DNA of 64,000 nt from Rhipicephalus microplus (taxonomy: Eukaryota; Arthropoda; Arachnida; Ixodida; Ixodidae), in contig NW_027464588.1 of the NCBI RefSeq assembly GCF_043290135.1, positions 7,882,001-7,946,000 on the forward strand. The letters are read 5' to 3'. The notes beneath the pieces were generated by a model that made no database searches, was not told the origin of the DNA, and saw nothing but the letters and a program-made list of their open reading frames with translations. The position numbers and the translations under genes were made by a program. Shown piece after piece: positions 1 to 9,504 of this stretch. Position 1 is the first letter of the stretch. Every line of letters begins with the position of its first letter.

Positions 1-244
1 TTCTTGCAAAGTTTTAGCTTCCCATGCGTTAACATTTGTGTACGTACGTAAAAGTACACCTTCTCGTTTGTGCAAACCACTAAATGGTGATGAAAATTGC
101 TTTGAAACTATATTTGACTTTGTTAAAATTGAATTGTCACTGACGCAAAATAGTTGGAGATGTTTTTATTCTTTTTTATGTACTGTTGTATAAAAACACT
201 GGATTACCGGACGATAGTGTTGACACCTCGTGATAACATGGACA
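1..244. other. Unassigned AT-rich intron or flank
   Basis: AT-rich sequence with no recognised exon, repeat terminus or RNA gene. By gene order it should lie downstream of the leftmost receptor exon (3167-3280), inside an intron, but no ligand-binding-domain exon was found here on the minus strand. Confidence 0.4.
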
Positions 245-560
245 AGTTTGTTAGTGCCTAGTAAATATTTATTTATTCATTTATTTATCTATTTATTGTA
301 TACCTGCATCGCCTCATTGGGCATTAAAGCAGGAGGTTACATCCAAAAATATACAAAGTAAGAACACTCACAAAGCGTAGTAAAATACATCGTTGTCCAA
401 AATGGTATGAAGGAAATATTAGTAAATAAGGAACTCTGTCGTCTTTGTCCCGCTGCAAAGCATTGAATCAAGAAGTGGAATGCATGACATTTCTGCAAGA
501 ACAATTCTGTGCTCTCTTGGTTTTGCTTGACCGCCTTAGACAGCGCCACCTATCCAGCAT
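245..560 (-). repeat. Probable 3' end of a retroelement with (AAAT)n tail
   Basis: The plus strand starts with ATTTATTTATT-type repeats (about 268-300) and continues into a moderately GC-richer block. On the minus strand this reads as a body ending in an AAATAAAT tail, the usual look of a LINE or SINE 3' terminus. No diagnostic protein domain is visible, so the family is not assigned. This is an inference from base composition and tail only. Confidence 0.3.
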
Positions 561-972
561 ATCGGGGGGCTTTAGGTCTCTTACGTTTACGTTTGCGGCA
601 TTCCAGCTCCTCCAGCTTCAGTAAGCTGGGTGAAACAAGCAGATCACAATTGACACTCGCATTTGCGGCTTGAGTCTCCGCAAGGCAAAAACCGTGCTTG
701 GACTCGCTCGTTGAATTCCGTGCCGACCGGTTGTGCCCCCGCGATCTCCGACGGCAGCGCAGCTATGGCCCACCGGCTCGCCCTCCACCACGAAGGAAAG
801 CCCTCCGCCATTTCCTGATGCCGTGAAGCTATCGCTGAGTGGTGCCCTGTCCTCGGACTCCTGCGACTGTGTCCTTCTTTCCCATCTTCTTACTTCTCTA
901 TGTGGGTCTCTTTGTCCGGGCTCCTATCTATATCCCTATCCCTTTTAATTAATCCTTACCACCATCCCTCGT
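561..972. other. Repeat-like GC-rich and pyrimidine-rich stretch
   Basis: A GC-rich segment (about 690-850) runs into a pyrimidine-rich segment (860-960). The composition resembles untranslated ends of tick LINEs, but no coding motif or terminus is clear enough to name it. Confidence 0.25.
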
Positions 973-1299
973 TTGTCACTCTTGAGGTGTCGCACTATGA
1001 CACAGACAGTTGCGGGGCTTACTTTTATCTTCGTTTCTCTCTATCACAGAGCCCATGCGAAATCAGCCCCAAATCTGCCCCTATCAAAACATCTTAATCT
1101 TCCTGACCATGCATTCGACAAACTATCAGTAACGCTCTTTGAGACGGAATTTAAATCAAACCGAGAACGTAAACAACGAGAGTCATACCTTATCCACAGA
1201 TTTAACGCCCTCGATAGAGGAATAAATGAGAATCCTGGTACACTTGCAGCAATTAAAGCATTAGAAAACAATAATGGCAATAATGAAGATAGTAACTGA
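973..1299 (+). pseudogene. Penelope-like element, C-terminal endonuclease fragment
   Basis: An open frame whose second half (about residues 32-95) contains PNLPLSKHLNLP, a FDKLSVTLFE segment and SYLIHRFN. The fragment at 2565-2873 carries a clearly related series (PNLPLSKHVNIP, ESFLIHKLN). Such segments follow the GIY-YIG endonuclease of Penelope-like retroelements, near the protein end. No catalytic GIY-YIG core or reverse transcriptase is present, so this is a 5'-truncated remnant. The GLTFIF-type start is probably not original. Downstream, at 1926-1966, lies a Penelope-like terminal motif, so 973-1966 is probably one truncated insertion. Confidence 0.6.
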
Positions 1300-1477
1300 G
1301 TTAACGGCACTGCAGCTGCGAAGGGCACAGGACAACTGAAAACAATGCCAAGTGTGACTACTCTTCCTAAGTACAGCTGTCGTCTGTTTTCTGTTTTTAC
1401 TTTACTACCCAATCAATTGTGCCAAGCATGACATGCCCAACAGCAACCATGTAAGAGTCGGGAGGCCCCTACTGCAC

Positions 1478-1542
1478 GCGTATTGCAGAGGCGGGCAAGG
1501 AATTCGCATTGCGCCCGCTTGCCAGCCTCTGCGGCAATACGC
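1478..1542. repeat. Long imperfect hairpin
   Basis: The left arm (1478-1499, starting GCGTATTGCAGAGG) is nearly the reverse complement of the right arm (1518-1542, ending CGGCAATACGC), with an 18-base loop between them. It lies between the Penelope-like coding remnant and its terminal motif. The function is unknown. Confidence 0.6.
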
Positions 1543-1925
1543 GACACCCCTCTTTCTACGACGAAATGTCGACGGGCGCTGAGTAGTTAAAGGCTTAAAC
1601 TTCTTAAAAAAGCTCTTTTTGCCCCACACCGAACCGCCAGAGCCAGAAGGCGCCGTCTGGTCGGCAAGAATGCGTTAATGAAAGGAAGCATACACAGACC
1701 TCAGACATCCGAAAGGTGAAAAGGAGAAAAGGGAGAGAGATGGAGGGGGAAGTGGAAGGAAGAGTGGAAGGGGGCGCCTGGGGGGGAGTCCACCTTATTG
1801 TCTTTTTCTCTTTTTTTCTTTGTTTTCTTCTTTCTTTATTTTTTTTCTGTTCATTCCCCTCTTTCTCTCTCCCCCTCTGATTTGAAATTGTGTAAAGCTG
1901 AGCACCAACAAACTGTACCTTCAAT

Positions 1926-1964
1926 CTTGATGAAGGCCAGACTCTAGGCCGAAATGTCGAAATA

Positions 1965-1966
<2 letters not shown>
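1926..1966 (+). repeat. Penelope-like terminal-repeat fragment with hammerhead-like core
   Basis: TTGATGA is followed by GGCC-loop-GGCC and GAAA, then AATAAA. The same layout occurs twice more in the neighbouring Penelope-like element (2973-3000 plus strand, about 2084-2112 minus strand). It resembles the CUGAUGA / stem II / GAAA core of hammerhead ribozymes known from Penelope-like elements. The fragment abuts the (TA)n microsatellite. Confidence 0.45.

Positions 1967-1967
<1 letters not shown>

Positions 1968-2010
<43 letters not shown>
1968..2010. repeat. (TA)n microsatellite
   Basis: An uninterrupted TA dinucleotide run of 43 bases separating two Penelope-like fragments. Confidence 0.95.
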
Positions 2011-2012
<2 letters not shown>

Positions 2013-2058
2013 AAATGAAGCTGTTCTTGGATCCAGTAGAAAAATATCAAAAAGTAGA

Positions 2059-3035
2059 GGACGGGCAAAACGAAAACTTTTTATTTTTCCTACGTTTCAG
2101 CCGGGGACCGGCCTTCCTCAGGGAAAACACGATACAAAAATGCGCTTTTCTTAAGTAGGCATGGTATATCAAGGGCCCCTGACACGTGAACTATCACTAT
2201 CATAAACTATCTACTGTGACGTGGCGAGTAATGAACAGCTGAGAATGTCAAAGCAATGTCAAAGAAAGATTATGAGAATGCATAAACGGTGTTTACATCA
2301 AGTAGATCACATGAATAGCAGTTTGAAAAGTAGAGTAATATCTACAAACAAAAATTATCAAACCAATACAGCAAATCACACGCATAAAAAAGAAAAAAAA
2401 AGTATAGCAGAAAACGTTAAAATGGAAAAAGATGCGTAACTAAGAGTTTCATGGGGTACAAACAGAATTGATTGGACAAAGTCAAGAAATCCTCTGCACC
2501 GAAAAAGGTGTCGTAAAAATCTGCGTGTACAGTGGTTATGAACAGACTGTGATGAAACTAGGACTTAGTTCTGCGCCGAAAGAAACGTCAGTTTGCCTGG
2601 ATCTTCATTTGTACCAGATAAGATCGTGTTGAGCTTGTGTATCAAAAATGACTCGCACAGTTTCCTATCATAGTGTAAAGGGAAACCTGATTCCAGTATA
2701 GCAGCTCTTAATTTATTGAACGAGTGACCAGGAATGTTAACGTGCTTAGACAAAGGTAGATTTGGTAGGCTATTCATGTGATCTACTTGATGTAAACACC
2801 GTTCATGCAGTCTCAATATCTTTCTGTGACATTGCTTTGACATTGACATTCTCTGCTGTTCATTACTCGCCACGCCACAGTAGATAGTGTATGATAGTTA
2901 TAGTTCACATTTCAGGGGCCCTTTATATACTATGACTACTTAAGAAAAGCGCATTTTTGCATCGTGTTTTCCCTGATGAAGGCCAGACACCGGCTGAAAC
3001 GTAAGAAAAATAAAACGTTTTCGTTTTGCCCGTCC
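2059..3035 (-). mobile_element. Penelope-like element with inverted terminal repeats, internally deleted
   Basis: The arm at 2059-2320 is the reverse complement of the arm at 2769-3035, roughly 90 percent identical by eye. Shared words include GACGGGCAAAACGAAAAC and TAGATCACATGAATAG. Inverted pseudo-LTR arms are a known arrangement of Penelope-like retroelements. The right arm continues inward into a minus-strand coding fragment (2565-2873). The left arm keeps only the related start of that region, including a frame opening at 2221. The 450-base centre contains no reverse transcriptase, so the element is non-functional. The outer edges (about 2040 and 3050) are not certain. Confidence 0.65.
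2565..2873 (-). pseudogene. Penelope-like GIY-YIG C-terminal fragment
   Basis: A 102-codon frame. Residues 35-95 contain LPNLPLSKHVNIPGHSFN, then ESFLIHKLN and GTNEDPGKLTFL. This series is homologous to the plus-strand remnant at 973-1299 and is typical of the C-terminal end of Penelope-like polyproteins. The catalytic endonuclease core and reverse transcriptase are absent. The first about 30 residues read from the terminal-repeat arm. It is a decayed fragment, not a host gene. Confidence 0.55.
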
Positions 3036-3166
3036 TTCACATTTCGGTATATATATATACCCGATTCCATGAAATGCGGCTTTACCAGTCCAACCACCTG
3101 CTAAACATAAAACTATGTCGGACGCCGAAACTTCCACCATCTTGGAAGAGTGAATGCCGGGCTTAC

Positions 3167-3280
3167 CAGTATCGTCGTTATTCTCAAAGTCTTGTTCTTC
3201 AGTACGCTGATTATTTCGTCCTCATACATCTTTTCTGCTTGAGTAATGTTTAGCCCCGATGACGTACTCCACGTCCCAAT
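3167..3280 (-). CDS. Glutamate receptor exon: end of amino-terminal domain and start of S1
   Basis: An internal exon of 114 bp (38 codons, phase 0 at both ends). The acceptor is TTTATTCTCAG before ATTGGG, and the donor is ACTG followed by GTAAGC. It reads IGTWSTSSGLNITQ..., then KNKTLRITTIL. In ionotropic glutamate receptors the motif IGTW(S/N)...GLNIT closes the amino-terminal domain, and the (S/T)LR(I/V)TT(I/V)L strand opens the S1 half of the ligand-binding domain. This is the last exon of the gene in the window. The next exons, carrying the glutamate-binding residues, are expected left of base 1. The upstream neighbour is the exon at 10703-10807; the 7.4-kb intron between them holds the Ty3/gypsy element. 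Confidence 0.88.
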
Positions 3281-3782
3281 CTGAGAATAAACATGCAAAC
3301 ATGAAAAGTACGAATATTAGGCAAGAAATGCCATCGCAAAAATACAATTTTTGCAGTCTTTCTATGGTCGCACTTGAAGTTAAAGTAAGTTTGTTCGCAC
3401 GATACGAAAATGTAAAGAAGATACTTCGAGCACGTTTAACTTTTACCTTCTGAAGTAGGGCGGGATGGCGCATATTGTGATTCAGTTTGTCGGGCTCAGC
3501 CATGCCGTAAGCAAGGGGTGTTTATGCACATAACATTCGCCTTGAAATTGAAATTGAAAGCACGTGAATATGGCGAAGTACCCGCCCGCAAGGCGCCACG
3601 CGCACCTGGGCAACAACCCACTTTGTAATGAGCGGGCAGCTCTAAACAGCTGACTCGTTGCGCAGTTCGCACGTTTGACACTCGGTGCAATGGTATGATT
3701 CTGCAATGTAATACTTCTTTCATCTAGATGAGGCCTTGGTAGATAACATTATTATAACGTTCTTTTTAAGCAGCCTGAAGTG
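3281..3782. other. Intron sequence, nothing recognised
   Basis: Short random frames occur on both strands, but there is no conserved motif, splice-bounded exon or terminal repeat that I can support. Confidence 0.4.
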
Positions 3783-3852
3783 CGGAAGTGGCTCTCTGGT
3801 AGAACACCGACTAGCCACAGAAGGTACAAGTTTGATTCTCACGTGGACCAAA
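3783..3852 (+). repeat. Degenerate tRNA-like SINE head
   Basis: The stretch TGGCTCTCTGGTAGAACACC resembles a polymerase III A box region, and AAGTTTGATTCTC about 40 bases on resembles a B box (GGTTCGANTCC). The ends do not pair well enough for a working tRNA. It is best read as the head of a tRNA-derived SINE or a tRNA pseudogene. Confidence 0.45.
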
Positions 3853-3991
3853 GTTTTCAAAATATTTTTATTCGCATGTATGTCGAATTTCATCTCTCGA
3901 CCACATTCACTGTCTACCAAGGATTCCACTGCCAACACCGATGCCGAAATTTTAGCTAAACCAGCTGTTTATTGCTTTCAAGTTATAATAT

Positions 3992-4115
3992 TGTCACGTT
4001 ACTCTGGACAACTTCGTATAATGGGCTCGTTGAGTTTACTAGCCAAGCTGCGGCTGAGAGAAATCGTCTTTGTCCTCTTTCACTTTTCGATCTCAGCCAA
4101 GCGAACCCTGTGGCA
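3992..4115 (-). repeat. 3' LTR of the Ty3/gypsy element
   Basis: 124 bp. Shares blocks such as TATAATGGGCTCGTTGAG and CTCTTTCACTTTT with 9377-9500. The inner side abuts a polypurine tract (minus strand). Confidence 0.92.
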
Positions 4116-4540
4116 ATAGTCCCCCCTTTGAAAGCATCGACTTGAGGCTCGTTAATAAAAAGTGAAGGTATACACACGCAGATATAGAGAACCAAAAGAG
4201 GGAGATTGACAGTACTCGCAGCGCATATGAGGAAGTTTCGTCAACGCTTGCACCAAGCGCAAAAAGGAAAGGCATAAAAACACAGGAGAACACAACAGCA
4301 GCAGCAACGCAAAGTCATGGCATGTCGTAGCACGTGAAATCACAAGGGCTACTGTGTGAAGTAGAGCTTCAGCCGAACGACATGCACGGTTTCGGGCTGA
4401 AGCTGTCGACGAAGAGACGCTGCGCCGTCTGGAAATACCTCGTAGGTAATATCTGTGACTCGTCTAAGAACCTTGTACGGTCCCAATTAACGGCTTAGCA
4501 GTTTTTCGGATAAGCCTGGTTGCCGGACAGGGAACTACAC

Positions 4541-5425
4541 CTACACTTGGTCCCCAGGGTGGTAGGCGACATTTCGATGGCGAATGTTGTAACGTCGTGC
4601 GTCTGCATCTTGTTGGTGACTGGTGTTTATGCGAGCTAGCTGACGAGCTTCTTCGGGGTATTGAGTGTATTGCTCAGCGTCTTGAGCAAGTTCATTGCTT
4701 TGGTCGCACGGAAGCACAGCATCGAGCATGGTTCGCACGTTGCGTCCGTAAACAAGTCGGAAGGGCGGAAATCGCGTTGTTTCTTGCGTTGCCGTATTGT
4801 AAGCAAACGTGATGTGTGGAAGAATCTCGTCCCAGGTTTTGTGTTGTACGTCCACGTACATTGACAGCATGTCCGCTATGGTCTTGTTAAGCCTCCCTGT
4901 CAGTCCATTGGATTTCGGGTGATAAGCCGTTGTTTTTCGATGACTTGTGCAGCTCAGTTTAACAATGTCCTCCATCATTCGTGCTGTAAACGACGTCCCT
5001 CTGTCCGTAATCACGCATGACGGGGCACCATGCCGTAGGACGATTTGGTGCACGAAAAACTGCGCGACTTCAGAGGCCGTGCCACGGGCTAACGCTTTTG
5101 TTTCAGCATAACGAGTAAGATAATCCGTCGACACTATAATCCATTTGTTCCCAGAGGACGACAAAGGGAAGGGGGGCCCAAGAAGGTCCATTCCCACGAG
5201 GTCAAACGGTGTCCGTGGTGGTGCGATCGCTTGGAGCAGGCCCGCGGGTCTCACAGGCGGAGTCGTGCGACGCTGGCACTCACGGCAGCTTTTCACATAT
5301 CGATGTACACTAGTTGATAGTCGCGGCCAGTAATACTGTTGGCGTACTCTGGCGAGAGTTCGCGAATAGCCCAAATGTCCTGACGTGGGCTCGTCGTGGC
5401 ACGCAAGGAGGATCTCATCACGCAT
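4541..5425 (-). pseudogene. Ty3/gypsy integrase
   Basis: 294 codons. The N-terminal zinc-binding region reads CHDEPTSGHLGYSRT with a downstream CRECQRR (HHCC type). The catalytic core follows: the first Asp in STDYLTRYAETKAL, the second in VITDRGTSFTA, and the YHPKSNGLTGRLNKT motif that in intact elements reads NGxxER or NGQxER. Here the Glu position of the D,D-35-E triad appears as Gly (NGLTGRL), so the triad looks broken. The C-terminal frame runs on to about 4400 in another frame (EVFPDG-type segment). It inserted cDNA into the genome in the ancestral element and is now inactive. Confidence 0.85.
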
Positions 5426-5568
5426 GTCACTAGGAACAACGAGTAGGAAGGCTTTGTCGCTACCACGGGCGTTTTTCTTGTAAATAATGCCTCTTTTTAG
5501 ACAAAAAGAGGACAGTTCGCGAGCAATGTGTTGAGGGACCTGAGAGTTGCGGCCTTCCAGGGAATCAA

Positions 5569-6210
5569 TTACTGGGCGTAATTCATCGCCCGCTGCTTTG
5601 ACATAAATTCGGAGTCACTAACTGCTCCGAGAAAGGCATCTTCATCTTCGGAGCCCCTGACAGCGTTCCCCACAGGTGCTCGAGAAAGCGCGTCGGCGTC
5701 TTCGTGTTTGCGCCCTGACCTGTACACAATCGTAATATCAAACTCCTGCAAACGCAAACTCCACCGTGCGAGACGACCGGATGGATCTCTGAGATTTGCC
5801 AGCCAGCAGAGCGAGTGGTGGTCAGTCACCACTTTGAAGGGACGACCGTAGAGGTACGGCCGAAATTTGGTCGTCGCCCACACGACTGCGAGGCATTCTT
5901 TTTCTGACGTAGAATAGTTGGTCTCAGCTCGAGAAAGAGTACGACTGGCGTAAGCTATCACATGCTCAACGCCGCCGTGTCGTTGTACAAGGACAGTGCC
6001 AAGTCCGACGTTGCTGGCATCTGTATGAATTTCTGTAGCAGCGTCCTCATCAAAATGGGCAAAAACAGGGGCTGTTTGCATTCTCTGTCGTAACTCTGTG
6101 AACGCTGTATCTTGTTCTGCGCCCCAAGTAAAGGGTACGCCATCTCGGGTGAGTCGCGTAATAGGCTCAGCTATCTTAAGTTGGCGATAAATCGGCGATA
6201 ATACGCGCAC
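5569..6210 (-). pseudogene. Ty3/gypsy RNase H region
   Basis: 213 codons covering the end of the reverse transcriptase connection ([15 protein letters not shown]) and an RNase H domain of the retroelement type. [16 protein letters not shown] carries the first catalytic Asp, KECLAVVWA the catalytic Glu, and [12 protein letters not shown] the second Asp. It ends with [12 protein letters not shown], the typical end of the domain. It overlaps the upstream piece (6171-6512) in a different frame, showing a frameshift near 6190. The role was degradation of the RNA strand during reverse transcription. Confidence 0.85.
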
Positions 6211-6851
6211 AAGCCGAAGAAACGGCGTACTGCTCTTTTATCTGATGAAACAGGGAAGGCGGCGACAGCATCAGTTTTGTCTGAATCAGGTCGCACTCCT
6301 TCCGCACTAATGACATGTCCCAGAAATTTCAACTCTTCATAGCCGAAATGGCATTTTTGAGGTTTCAGCGTGAGTTCAGCTGTGCGAATGGCTTCAAGAA
6401 CCTTCCTCAGACGCTTCAGATGTTCTTCGAAGCTCTCGAAAAGGATGACCACATCATCGAGGTAGACAAGACAGCTTTGCCACTTCAAGCCAGCGAGGAC
6501 TGTGTCCATCATCCTCTGATAAGTGGCTGGTGCAGAACAGAGGCCGAAGGGAAGAACTCAGAATTCGTAAAGTCCGTCTGGAGTCACAAACGCGGTTTTT
6601 TCTCGGTCTCGTTCATCCACTTCAATTTGCCAATGACCACTCTTTAGATCGATGGACGAAAAATACTTCGCGCGTCGTAACCTGTCGAAAGAGTCGTCGA
6701 ACCGTGGAAGCGGGTAGACGTCCTTTTTTGTGACGCTATTAAGCTTCCTGTAGTCAATACAGAATCGCGGCGTTCCGTTTTTTTTCTTTACTAGAACGAC
6801 TGGCGAGGACCAAGCGCTGCTGGATGGTTGCATAATCCCATCATCGAGCAT
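6171..6851 (-). pseudogene. Ty3/gypsy reverse transcriptase, two pieces
   Basis: Two frames (6851-6558 and 6512-6171). The first has PSSSAWSSPVVLVKKK, FCIDYRKLNSVT and DLKSGHWQIEV, which are RT motifs 1-3. The second has CLVYLDDVVI, the YxDD active site, and LKFLGHVIS. The break near 6513-6557 interrupts the palm domain. Homology to Ty3/gypsy RT is clear, and the copy cannot encode a working polymerase. Confidence 0.88.
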
Positions 6852-7009
6852 CTCTTTTACTTGTGTCTGAATAGCCTCGCGTTATTTGGCAGAAACGCGA
6901 TAAGGCTGCTGCCGGATGGGGTGGACGTCATCGTCGGTAATATTTCGATGCTTCGTGAGGTGTGTTTGACGGACTTTAGAAGAAGAGGCGAAACAACATC
7001 GAAACTCCC

Positions 7010-7441
7010 TTAAAAGGTCATGAAGTGCAGCCTTTCTCTCGTCTTACGGCGTCGAATTATGTCGATGTGGTCTAGAAATTCCTCATCCTCAAGCGTTTCC
7101 TCGGACGCGAAGCACTCCGTGACGTCGGCAACAGGGTCTCCATGAGCTAGGGTGGTTCCGCGGAAAAGATACCGGTGCTCGTAATTGAAGTTCGTAACTA
7201 GTATCGTTGACTGTCCGTCATGGATGCGCACAACACTTAGTGCGGCGCATACACCTTGGAGCAGCAGAAGTGATAGGTTGCCTTCAGCCACCACGTCGCC
7301 GTCTTGGAAGTCTACACAGGTGACTTCGATGGGAACAGTTGCTCGAGGTGGCAGCGTCACACTGTCGTCAGCAACACGCAGCGCAGGTCTACGGCAGTTA
7401 TCAGCCTCTCGATCTGTTGCGCCTTGAGTCGAAAAGGTCAC
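7010..7441 (-). pseudogene. Ty3/gypsy pol spacer between protease and RT
   Basis: 143 codons. It includes SVTLPPRATVPIEVTC and EHRYLFRGTTLAHGDPVADV, the beta-rich linker that often follows the protease in arthropod Ty3/gypsy polyproteins. It overlaps no host signal. A different frame from the protease piece indicates another break near 7441-7475. Confidence 0.6.
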
Positions 7442-7474
7442 GATGCGCTCACGGAGATTTATGAAGGCACCGTA

Positions 7475-8128
7475 TTACCAAAGGAAGTCCATGCCGATAA
7501 TCAGCTGAGGCGAACAGTCGCGAAGAACGAGGCAGCTGAGCACAAACGTTGACGCACGAATTTTCACTCTTGTGGTACAGCGACCCAGCGGTGTTACAAC
7601 GTGTCCTCCGGCTGTTCGAATTCGCGTTCCAATCCACGGCGTGATCACGTTTCTGAGATCATTTGCTAGCCTCCCGCTGATGATCGAATAGTCTGCACCA
7701 GTGTCTACCAATGCACTGACCTGAAGACCGTCAATCAGCACAGGTATGTCGAGTGACACGTGGTCACTAGGTTCAGATGTGGATGTCGGCGTTTCTTCGG
7801 TACTGCGATTCTCTGACGAAATGCCTTCGGCGTTGCGTGCAAGCGTCGATGGGAGGTATTTCGCACTTTGAGTCCCAGCGACCTTGCCCCCGAGGGCCGC
7901 TGCCTTCAGTTTTCCCGACGAGGGCTCGGGGAGCGTTCCCGTGTCGTCACCCCGAAACGTGGCCCAGTGGCTGCGGGTCTCCTCGGAGACGGTGACCGAA
8001 ATCGCCGTCGTGTAAAGGGTGCACACTGTTGCGCGAGATACTCTTCGGTATCTCTTGGCCTTTGACCAATTCGGGGACGAGGGGAATTGACGGAAAATCA
8101 ACGCAGTCCAAGTAGCCAGTATGGGCAT
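7475..8128 (-). pseudogene. Ty3/gypsy retropepsin
   Basis: The last 90 residues form an aspartic protease: VSALVDTGADYSIIS holds the DTG catalytic triad, and LIIGMDFL is the C-terminal flap-distal motif. The first part is low-complexity linker from gag. The protease itself is well preserved, but both flanking junctions are frame-disrupted. Confidence 0.85.
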
Positions 8129-8532
8129 TCGCGGTAATTGAGACCAGCCTCACCGCAATGATAGCAGAGGGGTCGTCTGTCTGGCGTACGCCAGAGATGA
8201 GACTTGCGCGTCGGTGCACGGCGACTATCGATGTCCAAATCAGTGTGCGCTGACTGAATCGCGACTGACGGCATCAATGTCTGGATCGGGACGTATGGCA
8301 TTGTCTGGATCGGGACATGCGGCACTGGCTGGGTCGTAACTACTTGACCAGAAAGAGGAGTGGCAGATCGCAAGGCCTCCGCGTACGTACGACGGCGACT
8401 GTCAGTAGACACAGGAGCCATTTCCGGATCAACTGACGTGGGCGGAAAACGATGGGCGTGCAGCACCTGCTGGACCTCGTCACGGATGACACTGGTGATA
8501 GAACCAACATCGATTTGCCTCTTCCTGCACAT
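8098..8532 (-). pseudogene. Ty3/gypsy gag C-terminus with degenerate zinc knuckle
   Basis: The end of the frame reads LCYHCGEAGLNYRECPYW. A nucleocapsid knuckle would be C-x2-C-x4-H-x4-C. Here the histidine position is Leu, so the zinc ligand set is incomplete. It is separated by a frame change from the main gag at 8560-9360. Confidence 0.7.
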
Positions 8533-8559
8533 ATTTTCAATTTCTTCCCGGACGACAGA

Positions 8560-9360
8560 TCAGATGATCTCGCGAATCCATTCGGGGCTCTTGCTCCCAG
8601 GGGTGGCGAAAATTTCGGGAGTTGAGGCAGCATTCACTTGACGGTCAAACAGGGCAGACCGTCGGTGCAATACTCGCTCCATTGTTGCCGCTTCAGTAAG
8701 GAACTCAGCAACACTTTTGGGGGCACAACGCACCAAACCAGCAAAAAGTTGTTCCTTCACACCACGCATGAGGTGGCGCAACTTTTTTCCTTCTGCCATA
8801 GCAGGATCTGCTCGCTTGAAAAGCCGTGTCATGTCCTCGACGTACATCAAGACGGTCTCGTTGGGCATCTGGATGCGTGATTGTAGTGCACGCTCCGCCC
8901 ATTCGCGGCGGTCGGGACTCCTGTAGGTCTGCAGGAGGCGACGCTGGAACTCGCACCAAGATGTCAGAACATCATCCCTGTTCAAAAACCACGTCTTGGC
9001 ACCGTCTTTTAGGCAAGTGTACACGTTCCAGAGCTTCGCAGCATCATCCCAGTAATTGATCGCTGCGACACGTTCGAACTCACTAAGCCAGTCGTCAACA
9101 TCTTCATGCTGCTCTCCGTGAAAGGGGCTAGGCATGAGCGGATTCTGGATGGCGCAGTAGATCGGCGTGGAAGGTGTCGGAGCTTGCACGGGATCTTGTG
9201 TCAAAGTCATAGTCGCTGCGTCAGTGGTTGGTGTCTCAGGCGGTAGGCCTCGTTGGCGGCGGCTTACTCTATGAACAGGAGTGTCCATGGGTGCAGGGCT
9301 TGTGTTCCGGCTGCTGGATGGGGTCTTGGGCATCGGGTGAATTGTGAGACGTTGTACCAA
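8560..9360 (-). pseudogene. Ty3/gypsy gag (capsid)
   Basis: 266 codons. Residues 85-230 match the retrotransposon gag fold: PFHGEQHEDVDDWLSEFERV, then KLWNVYTCLKDGAKTWF, then SWCEFQRRLLQTYRSPD and ETVLMYVEDMTRLFKRADP. It would form the virus-like particle. The start lies about 16 bases inside the 5' LTR edge (9377). The possible primer-binding site begins TGG four bases from the LTR on the minus strand and overlaps this region, so the true start is uncertain. Confidence 0.82.
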
Positions 9361-9376
9361 GCAACTCCACCAGTCT

Positions 9377-9500
9377 TGTCACGTTACTCAGGACATCTTG
9401 ATATAATGGGCTCGTTGAGTCGACTAGCCAAGCAGCAGCTCAGAGAGATCGTCTTGGTCCTCTTTCACTTTTTGATCTCAGCCAAGCAAACCATGTGGCA
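9377..9500 (-). repeat. 5' LTR of the Ty3/gypsy element
   Basis: 124 bp, TGTCAC...GTGGCA in plus orientation. Followed by ATAT (9501-9504), which repeats 3988-3991. Confidence 0.92.
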
Positions 9501-9504
9501 ATAT

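Larger units (their letters stand above)
3992..9500 (-). mobile_element. Ty3/gypsy LTR retrotransposon, complete but decayed
   Basis: It is bounded by two 124-bp LTRs (3992-4115 and 9377-9500) starting TGTCAC and ending GTGGCA, and flanked by the 4-bp target duplication ATAT (3988-3991 and 9501-9504). The element is transcribed leftwards. The polypurine tract (reading AAAGGGGGGAC on the minus strand) sits next to the 3' LTR at 4119-4128. The LTRs differ at about 14 of 124 positions, so the insertion is old. Gene order on the minus strand is gag (9360-8098), protease (8128-7475), reverse transcriptase (6851-6171), RNase H (6210-5569), integrase (5425-4541): the Ty3/gypsy order. The frames are broken into at least six pieces. 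Confidence 0.92.

Noticed and set aside
3783..3852. Functional tRNA gene
   Set aside because: A- and B-box-like words exist, but the acceptor and arm pairings are poor; more likely a SINE head or pseudogene.
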